57,249 nt of DNA from NCBI GenBank assembly GCA_017512485.1, contig JAFWGE010000032.1, positions 100,721 to 157,969 on the forward strand, written 5' to 3'. The notes under the pieces are model-generated. The model searched no databases, was not told the DNA's origin, and saw only the letters and a program-made list of their open reading frames with translations. Positions 48,619 to 57,246 of this stretch are shown here, one piece after another. The translations under genes and the position numbers were made by a program. This DNA is from Oscillospiraceae bacterium. Lineage in GTDB: Bacteria > Bacillota > Clostridia > Oscillospirales > Oscillospiraceae. Position 1 is the stretch's first letter; every line of letters starts with the position of its first letter.

Positions 48619-49190
48619 AACTTCTGCTCCAGTCCGAGGCTGTGCAGCATGGTATACAGGCTGCAGACAGGAAGCCCCATTACATTATAATAATCCCCTT
48701 CTATGCGGGAGATGAAAACGCTCGCCCTGCCTTGGATGCCGTATGCCCCCGCTTTGTCGGAGCTTTCGCCCGAGGCTATATAATCACGGATCTCCGCCTC
48801 TTCCAGGGAGCGGAAGTATACGTCGGTACGTTCGGCGCGGGAATGGAAAACAGACCGGTGGAAAATCGTATAGCCTGTGAAGACCTGGTGAGATCTGCCG
48901 GACAGGCTGGAGAGCATGCGGAAAGCGTCATCGTCGTCAGACGGCTTGGTCAGCGGCGCGCCGTCCAGAAAAACCAGAGTGTCAGCCGCGAGGATGACGT
49001 CATCCGGGCTGTGAACGGCCGCTGCCGCGGCGGCTTTTAGGCGGGAGAGGAGTATTACGGCCTCGTCGGGAGGCAGGCCGGCGGGGAGATCTTCGTTAAC
49101 CTCGGCGGGGCACACGGAAAAATTCGTGACGCCCGCCAGACGGAGCAGCTCCCTGCGCCTCGGTGAAGCCGATGCAAGTATGAAAGACAT
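48615..49190 (-). CDS. maf: Maf-family nucleoside triphosphate pyrophosphatase
   Basis: Housecleaning enzyme that hydrolyses non-canonical or damaged nucleoside triphosphates, formerly called a septum formation inhibitor. 191 residues. It opens FILASASPRRRELLRLAG and has the conserved E(V/L)NEDLP segment, ILAADTLVFLDG with the catalytic Asp, the GRSHQVFTGYTI motif and YIASGESSDKAGAYGIQGRAS. The first two-base step from the dut TAG places it in the same transcript. Confidence 0.95.
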   Translation of the reverse strand: MSFILASASPRRRELLRLAGVTNFSVCPAEVNEDLPAGLPPDEAVILLSRLKAAAAAAVHSPDDVILAADTLVFLDGAPLTKPSDDDDAFRMLSSLSGRSHQVFTGYTIFHRSVFHSRAERTDVYFRSLEEAEIRDYIASGESSDKAGAYGIQGRASVFISRIEGDYYNVMGLPVCSLYTMLHSLGLEQKF

Positions 49191-49191
49191 G

Positions 49192-49641
49192 CTATCTGCC
49201 CGTGGAACCGAAACCGCCCTCTCCCCGGGCGGTGGGGTCCAGTTCGTCCGTTTCCGTTATAGACATCCGGCATACGGGGGAGACCACGAGCTGGGCTATC
49301 CTGTCGCCGGGGCTGACGGTGTAAGGAATATCGGTCTGGTTGATAAGCCCGACTTTTATTTCGCCGCGGTAGTCGCTGTCGACCACCCCGACCCCGTTGC
49401 ACAGGCCTATGCCGTGGCGGGTGGCCAGACCGCTCCTGGCATATACGAAAGCGGCATATCCGTCGGAAGGGAGAGAAACGGCTATCCCCGTGGGGATGAG
49501 TACCGGTTTGTGAGGTTCGAGGACAACGGGGGAGTCCAGCCTGGCGTGCAGATCCATCCCGGCAGACCCCTCGCTTTGATATGAAGGCAGCAACTCCCTG
49601 CCCGCTCCCGGGAGAAGTCGGATCTTTATTTCGTGGAGCAT
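49192..49641 (-). CDS. dut: Deoxyuridine 5'-triphosphate nucleotidohydrolase
   Basis: dUTPase that keeps uracil out of DNA and makes dUMP. 149 residues from ATG 49641. All five motifs of the trimeric family are visible: GSAGMDLHA, ARSGLATRHGIGL, GVVDSDYRGEIKVGL, DRIAQLVV and the C-terminal GEGGFGSTGR. It overlaps the U32 gene stop as TAATG; its own stop is TAG. Confidence 0.97.
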   Translation of the reverse strand: MLHEIKIRLLPGAGRELLPSYQSEGSAGMDLHARLDSPVVLEPHKPVLIPTGIAVSLPSDGYAAFVYARSGLATRHGIGLCNGVGVVDSDYRGEIKVGLINQTDIPYTVSPGDRIAQLVVSPVCRMSITETDELDPTARGEGGFGSTGR

Positions 49642-51782
49642 TATCTGACACCGCCTCTCTGCAGCTTGGAAAGAAAGCCGCGCTTTTTTTCGACATATCG
49701 GCCGTATGTATACCCGTTGGGCCTGACGATCCTGCCGTCTATAAAAGCAGACGTCACCTGTACGCATTCCGCCGAGTTTTCACCGGTAAAATGAAGGCGC
49801 AGCACGTCGGCGCCCAGATCTGCCAGTTCCCCGGGGCCGGGGGATGTGAGCTTCCGCCTGTCGTAGACCACACAGTGCGTGCCGGACGGGTCGCTGAGGA
49901 CGGGATAAGGCATATTGCGGGAGTCCTTCAGCAGGCACTGACCGCCGCAGAGGGCCCCGTCGTCACTTTCGGGGCAGCTGACGCACATCTGCGTTACCAT
50001 GAGAGGGATCCTGCCGTAAGCGAAGACTTCTATCTCAAGCTCGTGCGAGAGCTTTTTTATCTGGTCGAACGAACACAGCAGCGAAGGTGTGCAGGCTTCA
50101 AACCCGAAATCCTTCATCCATTTAAGGGCCAGGGAACTGCGGACGTTGAGACACCAGTCCCCCCTTATCCGGAAGCCTTCTCTCAGCGCTATCGACGCCC
50201 CGCCGAGGTCGCTGCAGAGGACGCGCTCCACCCCCAGTTCCCGGGCGGCAGTCAGCTGGGCACGAATACGCGGCAGCATGTCGGTCGAGGGGAGGCGGGG
50301 CATTACCGCGCAGAGCTCGCTGCAGGAGCGGGATCTGAATGCGTCGAACAACCTGCCGCCGGAACACAATTCTTCCAGAGGGAGATAGAGCATGTCGAAC
50401 CCCAGGGAAGCCAATTCCCCGGAGAGTTGGTCTTTTCGGGACAGTTCCACTGCCAGGGAGTTCCTTTCATGGCCGTGGGGGACGCGTTGCCCGGGATGGA
50501 ACTCCTCAGTCTGGCAATGGACGCCGCGCCCTCTTATTGCCGTGAGCTGGAGCAGCGCCCTGTCGCGCAGACGGGACAGTTCTTCTTTATCTATAATGCA
50601 GCCCTTTTCAACTGACATTTTGACGCCGGCGCAGTTGTAGGGCGTGTCGCCGGTCCTGTATATTATGGTGCGGTAAGCGGCGTCCGGATCGGCCGCGCCG
50701 CCGGAGGAGTATACCGCGGCGCCTTCCGACCGTACGATGTTTCCGTCCCGGTCGGCGGCGACCAGGGTGAGAGGGCGGCCTGAACCGGCGTGCAGAGAAA
50801 AAGCGACGTCCACTCTCTTCATCTGAGGCGTCTTGCGCCGGGGAGAGGACGCGCAAGCCGGGGGGACGGGAGGCTCTGCGGCAAAAAACGAAGCGGCGTC
50901 CCTGCCGCGCAGGGAGCCTGTGCCCATTTGCTTTGCACCGCAGGCAGAGCGGATCGACTGAAGAAGCTTTTTGTCCGGAGCCTTCCCGGAAACGGCGTCA
51001 TAGAAAGAGCGGATGACCTGGGCGGCCAGATCCGGGGCAATTTCCCGGCAGTCCGCGAGAACAGAACTCACCCCCAGGGAACACAACTCCTCCAGATGCT
51101 CCAGCAGGCATACCGGTCTGGCGCACAGGGGGTAATAAAAACCGCGCCTGTCCCGCCCGAAAGGCTGCCTGCAGACGTTGCCGCAGCCGTCCGGGACGTC
51201 TGTCCGGGGTACGAAATCGGATAGATAGCACATCCCTGCCGCGGCTGAGCACCCCAGGCTGAGGACGGTGGCTTCCAGCTCCGGACCGGCGGCGTCAGCG
51301 GAGGCCGTCAGGGTGTCCAGCCTGGCGGCCGGCCCCAGACAGACCCTTGAAAAATGCAGGGAACCGGCCAACGGGGAACTCATGCCGTCTTCCAGACAGA
51401 GCCCGCCGCATACATGGACGGGCATTTTGGGCATAACACGGGCAGCCGCATACACGGCGCCGGGGTCCCTGAGACGCACAGCGTCCACTCCGCAGGAACA
51501 GACAGCCTCAAAATCGCGGATAAGAGACGGCAGATCCTCGTCCGAATACAAAGAATCGAAGGATGCGTACACTCTGACGCCCCGCACCCTGCAGTATCTT
51601 ACGGATTCGGACAGCTCGGCGCGGCTGAAGCCGCCGCGGGACCTGCGCTCTGTTTCGTCTTTATACCTGATAATAACGGCGTCCGCCCCGCTGTTGACAA
51701 AAAGCTCCAGTTCCTCATGCGAAGCGGCGTACGTAACAAGCTCCGGTCTGACAGGAAGAGGCTCTTCAGAAATTCTTGCCAT
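49641..51782 (-). CDS. U32 family peptidase / rRNA-tRNA hydroxylation-type protein
   Basis: A 713-residue U32 family protein. Members include collagenase-like peptidases and the RNA hydroxylation enzymes RlhA and TrhP. An N-terminal TIM-barrel half (YAASHEELELFVNSGADAVII, VRVYASFDSLYSDEDLPSLI) is followed by a cysteine-rich segment GCSAAAGMCYLS ... GCGNVCRQPFGRD with a later Cys pair (LCARPVC), likely Fe-S or metal ligands. A central region resembles DUF3656, and a second barrel-like half follows with VQMCVSCPESDDG cysteines. Which RNA or protein it acts on is not clear. It overlaps zapA's end by 17 bases and dut by one base. Confidence 0.75.
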   Translation of the reverse strand: MARISEEPLPVRPELVTYAASHEELELFVNSGADAVIIRYKDETERRSRGGFSRAELSESVRYCRVRGVRVYASFDSLYSDEDLPSLIRDFEAVCSCGVDAVRLRDPGAVYAAARVMPKMPVHVCGGLCLEDGMSSPLAGSLHFSRVCLGPAARLDTLTASADAAGPELEATVLSLGCSAAAGMCYLSDFVPRTDVPDGCGNVCRQPFGRDRRGFYYPLCARPVCLLEHLEELCSLGVSSVLADCREIAPDLAAQVIRSFYDAVSGKAPDKKLLQSIRSACGAKQMGTGSLRGRDAASFFAAEPPVPPACASSPRRKTPQMKRVDVAFSLHAGSGRPLTLVAADRDGNIVRSEGAAVYSSGGAADPDAAYRTIIYRTGDTPYNCAGVKMSVEKGCIIDKEELSRLRDRALLQLTAIRGRGVHCQTEEFHPGQRVPHGHERNSLAVELSRKDQLSGELASLGFDMLYLPLEELCSGGRLFDAFRSRSCSELCAVMPRLPSTDMLPRIRAQLTAARELGVERVLCSDLGGASIALREGFRIRGDWCLNVRSSLALKWMKDFGFEACTPSLLCSFDQIKKLSHELEIEVFAYGRIPLMVTQMCVSCPESDDGALCGGQCLLKDSRNMPYPVLSDPSGTHCVVYDRRKLTSPGPGELADLGADVLRLHFTGENSAECVQVTSAFIDGRIVRPNGYTYGRYVEKKRGFLSKLQRGGVR

Positions 51783-52164
51783 TGTGGGCCGTATCTCTTT
51801 TTTGTTCGGCGAATTTTACCTTTGCCTGGGAAAGCTCCTCCTGGCAGGACCTGATCTGGGAACTGAGCGTATCGTTTGCCTTCATCAGCTCCGCAAGTTT
51901 TGTTTTTGCCTGGGAAAGCTCATCCAGGCAGGATTTCAGCTGTGAACGGAGCGAATCGTTGAGTTCCAGGGATTTAAAATAGTCGTCGGCGACATTGAGC
52001 CCGGCCAGGACCATGGCGTCCAGACTGGCGATCCGGCTCCCGGAGATGATGTCCGTCACCTTGGAATCCAGATATGAGCTGACTTTCTGGACGTATTCCT
52101 CACTCTCGTCGGCAAGTATCGTATACGGGCTGCCGCTGATGTTGACTACGACTTTATTCTTCAT
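51766..52164 (-). CDS. zapA: Cell division protein ZapA
   Basis: Small FtsZ-ring stabiliser. 132 residues from ATG 52164, which has GGAGG six bases upstream. The N-terminal globular ZapA domain is clear: KNKVVVNISGSPYTILADES, EEYVQKVSSYLDSKV, SLDAMVLAGLNVADDYFKSL. A coiled coil follows and carries a near duplication of about 22 residues, LRSQLKSCLDELSQAKTKLAE and then SSQIRSCQEELSQAKVKFAE. The overlap with the U32 gene suggests one transcript. Confidence 0.92.
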   Translation of the reverse strand: MKNKVVVNISGSPYTILADESEEYVQKVSSYLDSKVTDIISGSRIASLDAMVLAGLNVADDYFKSLELNDSLRSQLKSCLDELSQAKTKLAELMKANDTLSSQIRSCQEELSQAKVKFAEQKRDTAHNGKNF

Positions 52165-52276
52165 GAAATACCTCCGAGTTTCTTGCGGCTCCGGCATGAC
52201 AGCCAAAGGCGGCGGACGTTCTGAGAATACTGCGCGCAGAGCCGGACGTCGTCGCGTACGTGTTTATCATTATCAC

Positions 52277-52305
52277 ATTATATCATAGATGCGTCGGGAA
52301 TTAAA
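52277..52305 (-). promoter_or_regulatory. Putative zapA promoter
   Basis: On the minus strand TTTAAT (52305-52300), 17-base spacer, TATAAT (52282-52277). It would drive zapA, the U32 gene, dut, maf and the mre genes. Confidence 0.55.
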
Positions 52306-52431
52306 TTGATATTTGACGGTTGTCTTATATTTATTTTTACCGGTCGGCGTTTCCCGGAGGGGGCTTTTGCGCTAAAGCGGACGGTTTTGGGTAATTTGTT
52401 CCCGGCACGTCCATTTTATTCCGCTGCGGGC

Positions 52432-52461
52432 TTTACACGCCGCAAAGTATCCTGTTATACT
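52432..52461 (+). promoter_or_regulatory. Putative dnaD promoter
   Basis: TTTACA (52432-52437), 18-base spacer, TATACT (52456-52461), 72 bases before dnaD. The 368-base divergent region 52165-52532 holds these two promoters and otherwise nothing recognisable. Confidence 0.55.
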
Positions 52462-52532
52462 GTTGTCCACCGGCCCTGTCCAGGCCGGCCGCGGAGAAGA
52501 CGGTTTTAATATGCAAAGAGGGGCGAGAAGGC

Positions 52533-53456
52533 ATGGAGAATGAGAACGGAGCGGTCAGGCTCCCGCTGGAAACGGTGCGGGCCCTTGTGTCCGCCGGGAG
52601 TGGGGACGCCGCGCTCGTGTATCTGGCGAACCTTCTTTGCGCCCGAAACGGGGGGGAGATATCTTCCATAACAGGGTTCTCGCGCGCCAGGCTTGCCGGG
52701 GCGATGGCCGCCCTGGGAGATATGGGCGTCAGACTGCCCGATCCTCCGCTCTTCACGCCGCAGGAGGAGCGGGGGGAAGAGGCTGTCGCGTCTTCGGACG
52801 TCGCTGCGGAACTGGACAAAAAAGGGGAGTTCAGCCAGCTGGCGGCGGAGGCGGAGAGACGCCTGGAGACAAAACTGTCCACACCGTCCCTGACGATCCT
52901 CATGAACATTTACAGCAGCCTGGACCTCCCCACCGACGTGCTGTACCTGCTGCTCACGTATTGCGTAGAGGACACGGAGCGGTACTACGGGGCAAACAGG
53001 AAGCCCACTATGAGGCAGATAGAGAAAGAGGCGTACCGATGGGCCAGGATGGAACTGGATACCACGGAGAAAGCCGAAGCATATATAATGAAAAGAGCCT
53101 TCGCCCTGGAGAAGGCCGGGGAAGTGTCGCGGATACTTGGGATAACCGGAAGGAAGCCGGTGCGCTCCGAAGAGAATTATATCACCCGGTGGCTGGAGTG
53201 GGGGTTCGGCCCTGAGGAGATAGAGACCGCGTATGACAAGACGGTGCTGAAGACCGGCGGGCTGAGCTGGAAGTATCTCAATACCATTCTTAAGAACTGG
53301 CACGAGAAAGACCTGCACACGCTTGACGAGATAAACTCGGGCGACGGCAGGCGCGGGCCTGAGCCGCGTTCCGACGAGTACGAGCAGGAGGCCATAGACT
53401 GGGCGAGGCGATATCGCCAGAAAAGGGGCGCCGGCGGCGGACCGGCAGAGGGGTGA
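52533..53456 (+). CDS. DnaD-domain replication protein
   Basis: A 307-residue primosome-type protein. The N-terminal part resembles a winged helix (LVYLANLLCARNGGEISSITGF); the C-terminal DnaD/DnaB_2 domain is duplicated in style, with YLLLTYCVEDTERYYG and the hallmark RKPVRSEENYITRWLEWGFGPEEIETAYDKTV, ending LSWKYLNTILKNWHEK. In Firmicutes DnaD helps remodel DNA for helicase loading at the origin. It is directly upstream of a DnaI-like loader (5 bases), as expected. Confidence 0.9.
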   Translation: MENENGAVRLPLETVRALVSAGSGDAALVYLANLLCARNGGEISSITGFSRARLAGAMAALGDMGVRLPDPPLFTPQEERGEEAVASSDVAAELDKKGEFSQLAAEAERRLETKLSTPSLTILMNIYSSLDLPTDVLYLLLTYCVEDTERYYGANRKPTMRQIEKEAYRWARMELDTTEKAEAYIMKRAFALEKAGEVSRILGITGRKPVRSEENYITRWLEWGFGPEEIETAYDKTVLKTGGLSWKYLNTILKNWHEKDLHTLDEINSGDGRRGPEPRSDEYEQEAIDWARRYRQKRGAGGGPAEG

Positions 53457-53460
53457 ACCT

Positions 53461-54453
53461 ATGTCTTTTGATGCGAGAATCCTGGCGGAGGCCTTTGAGC
53501 AGAAGGCCGCGGAGCGCAGCCTGAGGGAGACGGAGCTTGACAGAATGCGCGCCAGGGTATTCAGGGAGATTCCGGTCCTTGCGAAAAACGAGATCAGGAT
53601 GAGGCAGACCGCCGCCGAGGCGGCGCTGGCAGCCCTTAGCGGGGGCGCCGGAGCAGAGGCCAGGATATCCGCGCTGCGGGAAGAAAACCTGGCGCTGCAG
53701 TCCGCGGAGGCAAAACTCCTGTCCGGACACGGGTACCCGCCTGACGCCCTTCACGAAAAGCCGGGCTGCCGGCTGTGTTCCGATACGGGTTACGATGGGG
53801 CAAAGGTGTGCGGCTGTGTCAGGGAGATATACGCGCGTCTCCAGACCCGGGAGCTGGATAAAAAGCTGAGATTCAGCGAACACTGTTTTGAGAAATTTGA
53901 CCTGAACGAGTACTCGCCGGTAGTAGACAGGCGAAGGAAGACGTCCCCCAGGGAGAACATGGAGAACATTTACCTGTTTTGCCGGGAATACGCGGAGACC
54001 TTTTCCGACGCCAGCGGGAACCTGGCTTTTTTCGGCGGGACCGGTCTGGGGAAGACTTTCCTGTCAGCCTGTATCGTCCGGGAAGTGTCACGAAAAGGCT
54101 TCTACGTCGTATACTCCGGGGCGGCCGATATGTTTTCTTTGCTTGAAACCGAAAAGTTTTCCAGGAACGCCCAGGCGGGGAGCGAGTCGCGCCGGTTCGC
54201 CGACTGCGACCTGCTGGTTCTGGACGACCTGGGCACGGAGATGGTCACCCAGTTCACGGTATCTGCCCTGTACAATATAATAAACAGCCGGATCATGGAT
54301 AAAAAGAAGACGATAATCAGTTCAAACCTTTCGTTGGACGAACTCAGGAAGAGTTACTCGCCCCAGATCATGTCCAGGATCGAAGGGGAGTTCAGGAACT
54401 TCTTTTTCTTCGGCGAAGACGTCCGCGTAAAAAGGGGGAAAGCGCGTGAGTAG
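53461..54453 (+). CDS. dnaI: DnaI/DnaC-type helicase loader ATPase
   Basis: AAA+ protein that loads the replicative helicase. 330 residues. A zinc-binding segment (GCRLCSDTGYDGAKVCGC, four cysteines) precedes the AAA+ core with Walker A GGTGLGKTFLSACIV, Walker B LLVLDDLGTEMVT, and sensor region TIISSNLSLDELRKSY with the Arg finger SRIEGE. An N-terminal helical part would bind the helicase. Its stop overlaps the next gene by eight bases. Ends with a TAG codon. Confidence 0.92.
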   Translation: MSFDARILAEAFEQKAAERSLRETELDRMRARVFREIPVLAKNEIRMRQTAAEAALAALSGGAGAEARISALREENLALQSAEAKLLSGHGYPPDALHEKPGCRLCSDTGYDGAKVCGCVREIYARLQTRELDKKLRFSEHCFEKFDLNEYSPVVDRRRKTSPRENMENIYLFCREYAETFSDASGNLAFFGGTGLGKTFLSACIVREVSRKGFYVVYSGAADMFSLLETEKFSRNAQAGSESRRFADCDLLVLDDLGTEMVTQFTVSALYNIINSRIMDKKKTIISSNLSLDELRKSYSPQIMSRIEGEFRNFFFFGEDVRVKRGKARE

Positions 54454-55018
54454 CCACTTTTTTGCTCTTATCTCGAGGATGAGATATATCAGCCGCTGGG
54501 GCTTGATGAGGAACACGCGTACGGAGAACGTACAGGAGCATTCCCACATGGTCGCGGTGCTCGCCCACGCCCTCGCAGTGATAGGGAAAGAGAAATTCTC
54601 CGGCAGCGTCGACCCGGCGGAGGCCGCCCTTGCCGCCCTGTACCACGACGCCACGGAGATATTCACCGGGGACATGCCGACGCCGGTCAAATACAAAAAT
54701 CGGCAGATACTGGGCGCTTATAAAGAGGTGGAGGCGTCTTTTTCCAACGCGCTGCTGGATATGCTTCCGGAAGATCTCAAAGGGGACTACAGGCCTATCC
54801 TGTTCCCCGGGAGCGAGATAGAGGCCACGGTGAAGGCGGCGGACACGCTGTCGGCATATATCAAGTGCGTCGAAGAAGTCAGCGCCGGGAACGGCGAGTT
54901 CAGGATCGCCATGAAACAGACGAGGAAAAAGCTTGAAGACATGCGGCTGCCGCAGCTTCAGTATTTTATGGACAATTTTATGCCCTCCTTCGAGCTGACA
55001 CTTGACGAACTGAGATAA
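54446..55018 (+). CDS. 5'-deoxynucleotidase, YfbR-like HD protein
   Basis: HD-domain phosphohydrolase that removes phosphate from deoxynucleoside 5'-monophosphates. 190 residues. Metal ligands: His in ENVQEHSHMVAVLAHA, the HD pair in ALYHDATEIFTGDMPTPVK, and Asp in VKAADTLSAYIK. RMRYISRWGLMRNTRTENV is the typical YfbR start. It overlaps dnaI by eight bases and is cotranscribed with the loader genes, a nucleotide-metabolism link to replication. Confidence 0.92.
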   Translation: MSSHFFALISRMRYISRWGLMRNTRTENVQEHSHMVAVLAHALAVIGKEKFSGSVDPAEAALAALYHDATEIFTGDMPTPVKYKNRQILGAYKEVEASFSNALLDMLPEDLKGDYRPILFPGSEIEATVKAADTLSAYIKCVEEVSAGNGEFRIAMKQTRKKLEDMRLPQLQYFMDNFMPSFELTLDELR

Positions 55019-55105
55019 CACGGCCGCGTGTTTGCGTCAATGGATACAAGGACACAATATTAATTATTTTAATTGGATTTTAGTATCAAAAAAAGGAGTA
55101 TAGCC

Positions 55106-55378
55106 ATGAAAAAAGCCATCGTTACGGTGATAGGCAAGGACAGGGTGGGTATCATCGCCCAGGTCTGCGCCCTCCTGTCCGAAGAAAAGGTCAATGTCCT
55201 GGATATCAGCCAGACAGTAATGAGGGAATATTTTACAATGATAATGCTCGTGGACGTCTCCGAACTGGAAGTGTCTTTTGACGAGCTTTCCAAAAAACTG
55301 AGGGAGTGCGGCGAAAAAGAGGGGCTGTCGATACGCATTCAGCGGGAAGAGATATTCAACGCCATGCACAGGATATGA
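55106..55378 (+). CDS. ACT-domain protein (UPF0237)
   Basis: A 90-residue single-ACT-domain protein: KKAIVTVIGKDRVGIIAQVC, LLSEEKVNVLDISQTVM and the C-terminal EEIFNAMHRI. The family binds small ligands, probably amino acids, and is encoded in front of UPF0210 in many bacteria, so the pair probably acts together; the role is unknown. ATG 55106 follows AAGGAG seven bases before; the longer frame from 55073 is not needed. The gap of about 78 bases to the next gene holds an AGGGGG site. Confidence 0.9.
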   Translation: MKKAIVTVIGKDRVGIIAQVCALLSEEKVNVLDISQTVMREYFTMIMLVDVSELEVSFDELSKKLRECGEKEGLSIRIQREEIFNAMHRI

Positions 55379-55456
55379 TCCGTACGGGCCTCCTGTCGGG
55401 TCCCTGCTCCCGGCTGAGACCGTCGGGACAATCAGATACTAAGGGGGAATGGGCAT

Positions 55457-56814
55457 ATGATCAGCGTCAATGAGATCCTTCAGACCATTGAAATGATAGA
55501 CCAGCAGAACCTGGACATCCGTACCATCACCATGGGGATATCCCTTCTTGACTGTGCGGACAGCTCCGTTAAGGCGTGCTGTGAGAAAATATACGACAAG
55601 ATCACTTCGCGTGCGGAACGCCTGGTGGCGGTGGGGGAAGAGATCGAACGGGAATACGGCATACCTATTGTGAATAAAAGGATATCGGTCACGCCGATCT
55701 CACTGGTGGCCGCGGGGACAGGGGCAGAAGACTATACGCCGTTCGCTCTGGCGCTCCAGAGGGCCGCCTCACGGGTAGGAGTCGATTTCCTTGGAGGCTT
55801 TTCGGCCATGGTCCAGAAGGGTTTCACAAAATCGGACCTTGCGCTCATACGGTCGATACCGCAGGCGCTGGCCGAAACGGAGATAGTGTGCAGCAGCGTG
55901 AACGTGGCCTCCACCAGGGCGGGCATCAATATGGACGCCGTAGCGGAGATGGGCAAGGTGATCTGTGAGACGTCAAAACTTACCGCGGACAAAAACAGCA
56001 TAGGCTGCGCCAAGCTTGTGGTTTTTGCCAACGCCGTGGAGGACAACCCGTTCATGGCCGGGGCGTTCCACGGGATCGGCGAGGAGGAGTGCGCCATAAA
56101 CGTGGGCGTCAGCGGGCCGGGGGTGGTACAGGCCGCCATCAGGAATATCCCGGACGCGCCTTTCGACGTCCTTGCGGAGACTATAAAGAAGACCGCGTTC
56201 AAGATCACGCGCATGGGGCAGCTGGTGGCGAAAGAGGCATCGGACAGGCTGGGCGTGCCATTCGGGATAGTGGACCTCTCCCTGGCCCCCACCCCCGCCA
56301 TAGGTGACAGCGTGGCGGCGACCCTGGAGGAGATGGGACTTGAGAGGTGCGGCACCCACGGAACGACTGCCGCCCTGGCCATGCTGAACGACGCGGTGAA
56401 AAAGGGCGGCGTGATGGCGTCGGGAAGCGTAGGAGGTCTGTCGGGGGCCTTTATACCCGTGAGCGAGGACAGACAGATGATCCGGGCCGCAATGGAAGGG
56501 GCCGTCTCCATAGATAAGCTGGAGGCCATGACCTGCGTGTGCTCCGTGGGGCTCGATATGATCGCGGTCCCCGGGGATACTCCGTGGCAGACGATAGCCG
56601 CCATCATAGCGGACGAGGCGGCCATAGGGTCGTCAATAATAAAACGACGGCAGTCAGGGTTATCCCGGCCCAGGGCAAGTCCGTGTCTGATGAGCTGGAT
56701 TTCGGGGGCCTTCTGGGCAAGGCACCGGTGATGGCCGTACACAAGTGGTCCAGCGCCGGCTTCGCCGAAAGGGGGGGCAGGATACCCGCCCCGATACACA
56801 GCCTCAGGAACTGA
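55457..56814 (+). pseudogene. UPF0210 (DUF711) family protein, frameshifted near its C terminus
   Basis: Read with one correction the protein has about 452 residues, the normal UPF0210 length. The first frame runs to [19 protein letters not shown], then at the GGG of 56627-56629 it shifts and meets a stop at 56729-56731. The next frame continues [29 protein letters not shown], and the family C terminus [14 protein letters not shown] before the TGA at 56812-56814. One missing G in a four-base G run explains it (GGGGTC expected). Characteristic parts: [16 protein letters not shown] motif, [24 protein letters not shown]. Function not known; always paired with the ACT gene upstream. Confidence 0.85.
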
Positions 56815-56866
56815 CCGGCACCGGCCGGGTTTCCTGCCGTATAACGAAAATGGTATCCGGAACGTT

Positions 56867-56895
56867 CGGGGCGCTGCCAGAAAGGCGGCGCCCCG
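56867..56895 (+). terminator. Terminator-like hairpin after UPF0210
   Basis: Twelve-base stem with one G-T wobble (56867-56878 with 56884-56895), five-base loop. The tail is ATTTCA, not a strong U run. A small second stem, CGGACGT / ACGTCCG near 56908-56925, follows. Confidence 0.5.
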
Positions 56896-56976
56896 ATTTC
56901 ACGGATACGCGGACGTAAATAACGTCCGAAGCAGCAAATCACGACCCAAGGGCAGATCGAAATGAAGAAAAATCAA

Positions 56977-57024
56977 GAATAATCCTGAGGGACCGGGCAT
57001 GAATAATCCTGAGGGACCGGGCAT
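56977..57024 (+). repeat. Two tandem copies of a 24-base unit
   Basis: 56977-57000 and 57001-57024 are identical and start GAATAATCCTGAGGG. They lie in the 435-base non-coding stretch 56815-57249 upstream of the rRNA-type promoters. Confidence 0.9.
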
Positions 57025-57112
57025 ATTTAGTGTGAGGAAGAAATGATACCGCAACAAAATGTGGCTCTGCGGGGCAGCGCAAAAAAAGGCGAAAAAAAGA
57101 TAAAAAAGGGGG

Positions 57113-57141
57113 TTGACAGAAGGAAGGGGGGGTGGTAATAT
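57113..57141 (+). promoter_or_regulatory. Strong sigma-A promoter P1, rRNA-operon type
   Basis: TTGACA (57113-57118), 17-base spacer, TAATAT (57136-57141). Upstream is an A-rich tract (57081-57106) that could act as an UP element. Confidence 0.85.
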
Positions 57142-57175
57142 AACAAAGCTGTCGCGCGGGACAGGTACTTAGGGG

Positions 57176-57204
57176 TTGACAGAGTCGGCCGTTTATGGTA
57201 CATT
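57176..57204 (+). promoter_or_regulatory. Strong sigma-A promoter P2, rRNA-operon type
   Basis: TTGACA (57176-57181), 17-base spacer, TACATT (57199-57204), 63 bases after P1. Tandem consensus promoters close together are typical of rrn operons. Confidence 0.85.
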
Positions 57205-57228
57205 AGAAGTCCGCAGCGCAGAATGTGT

Positions 57229-57246
57229 ACCTTGTAAATTAAACAA
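57229..57246 (+). other. rRNA leader-type motif at the window edge
   Basis: ACCTTGTAAATTAAACAA resembles the ACCTTGAAAACTGAACAA motif found before 16S rRNA and around rRNA operons in Firmicutes. The 16S gene itself would start beyond the window, so this is an inference. Confidence 0.6.

Noticed and set aside
56977..57024. CRISPR repeat pair
   Set aside because: The two copies are directly adjacent with no spacer and there are no cas genes.
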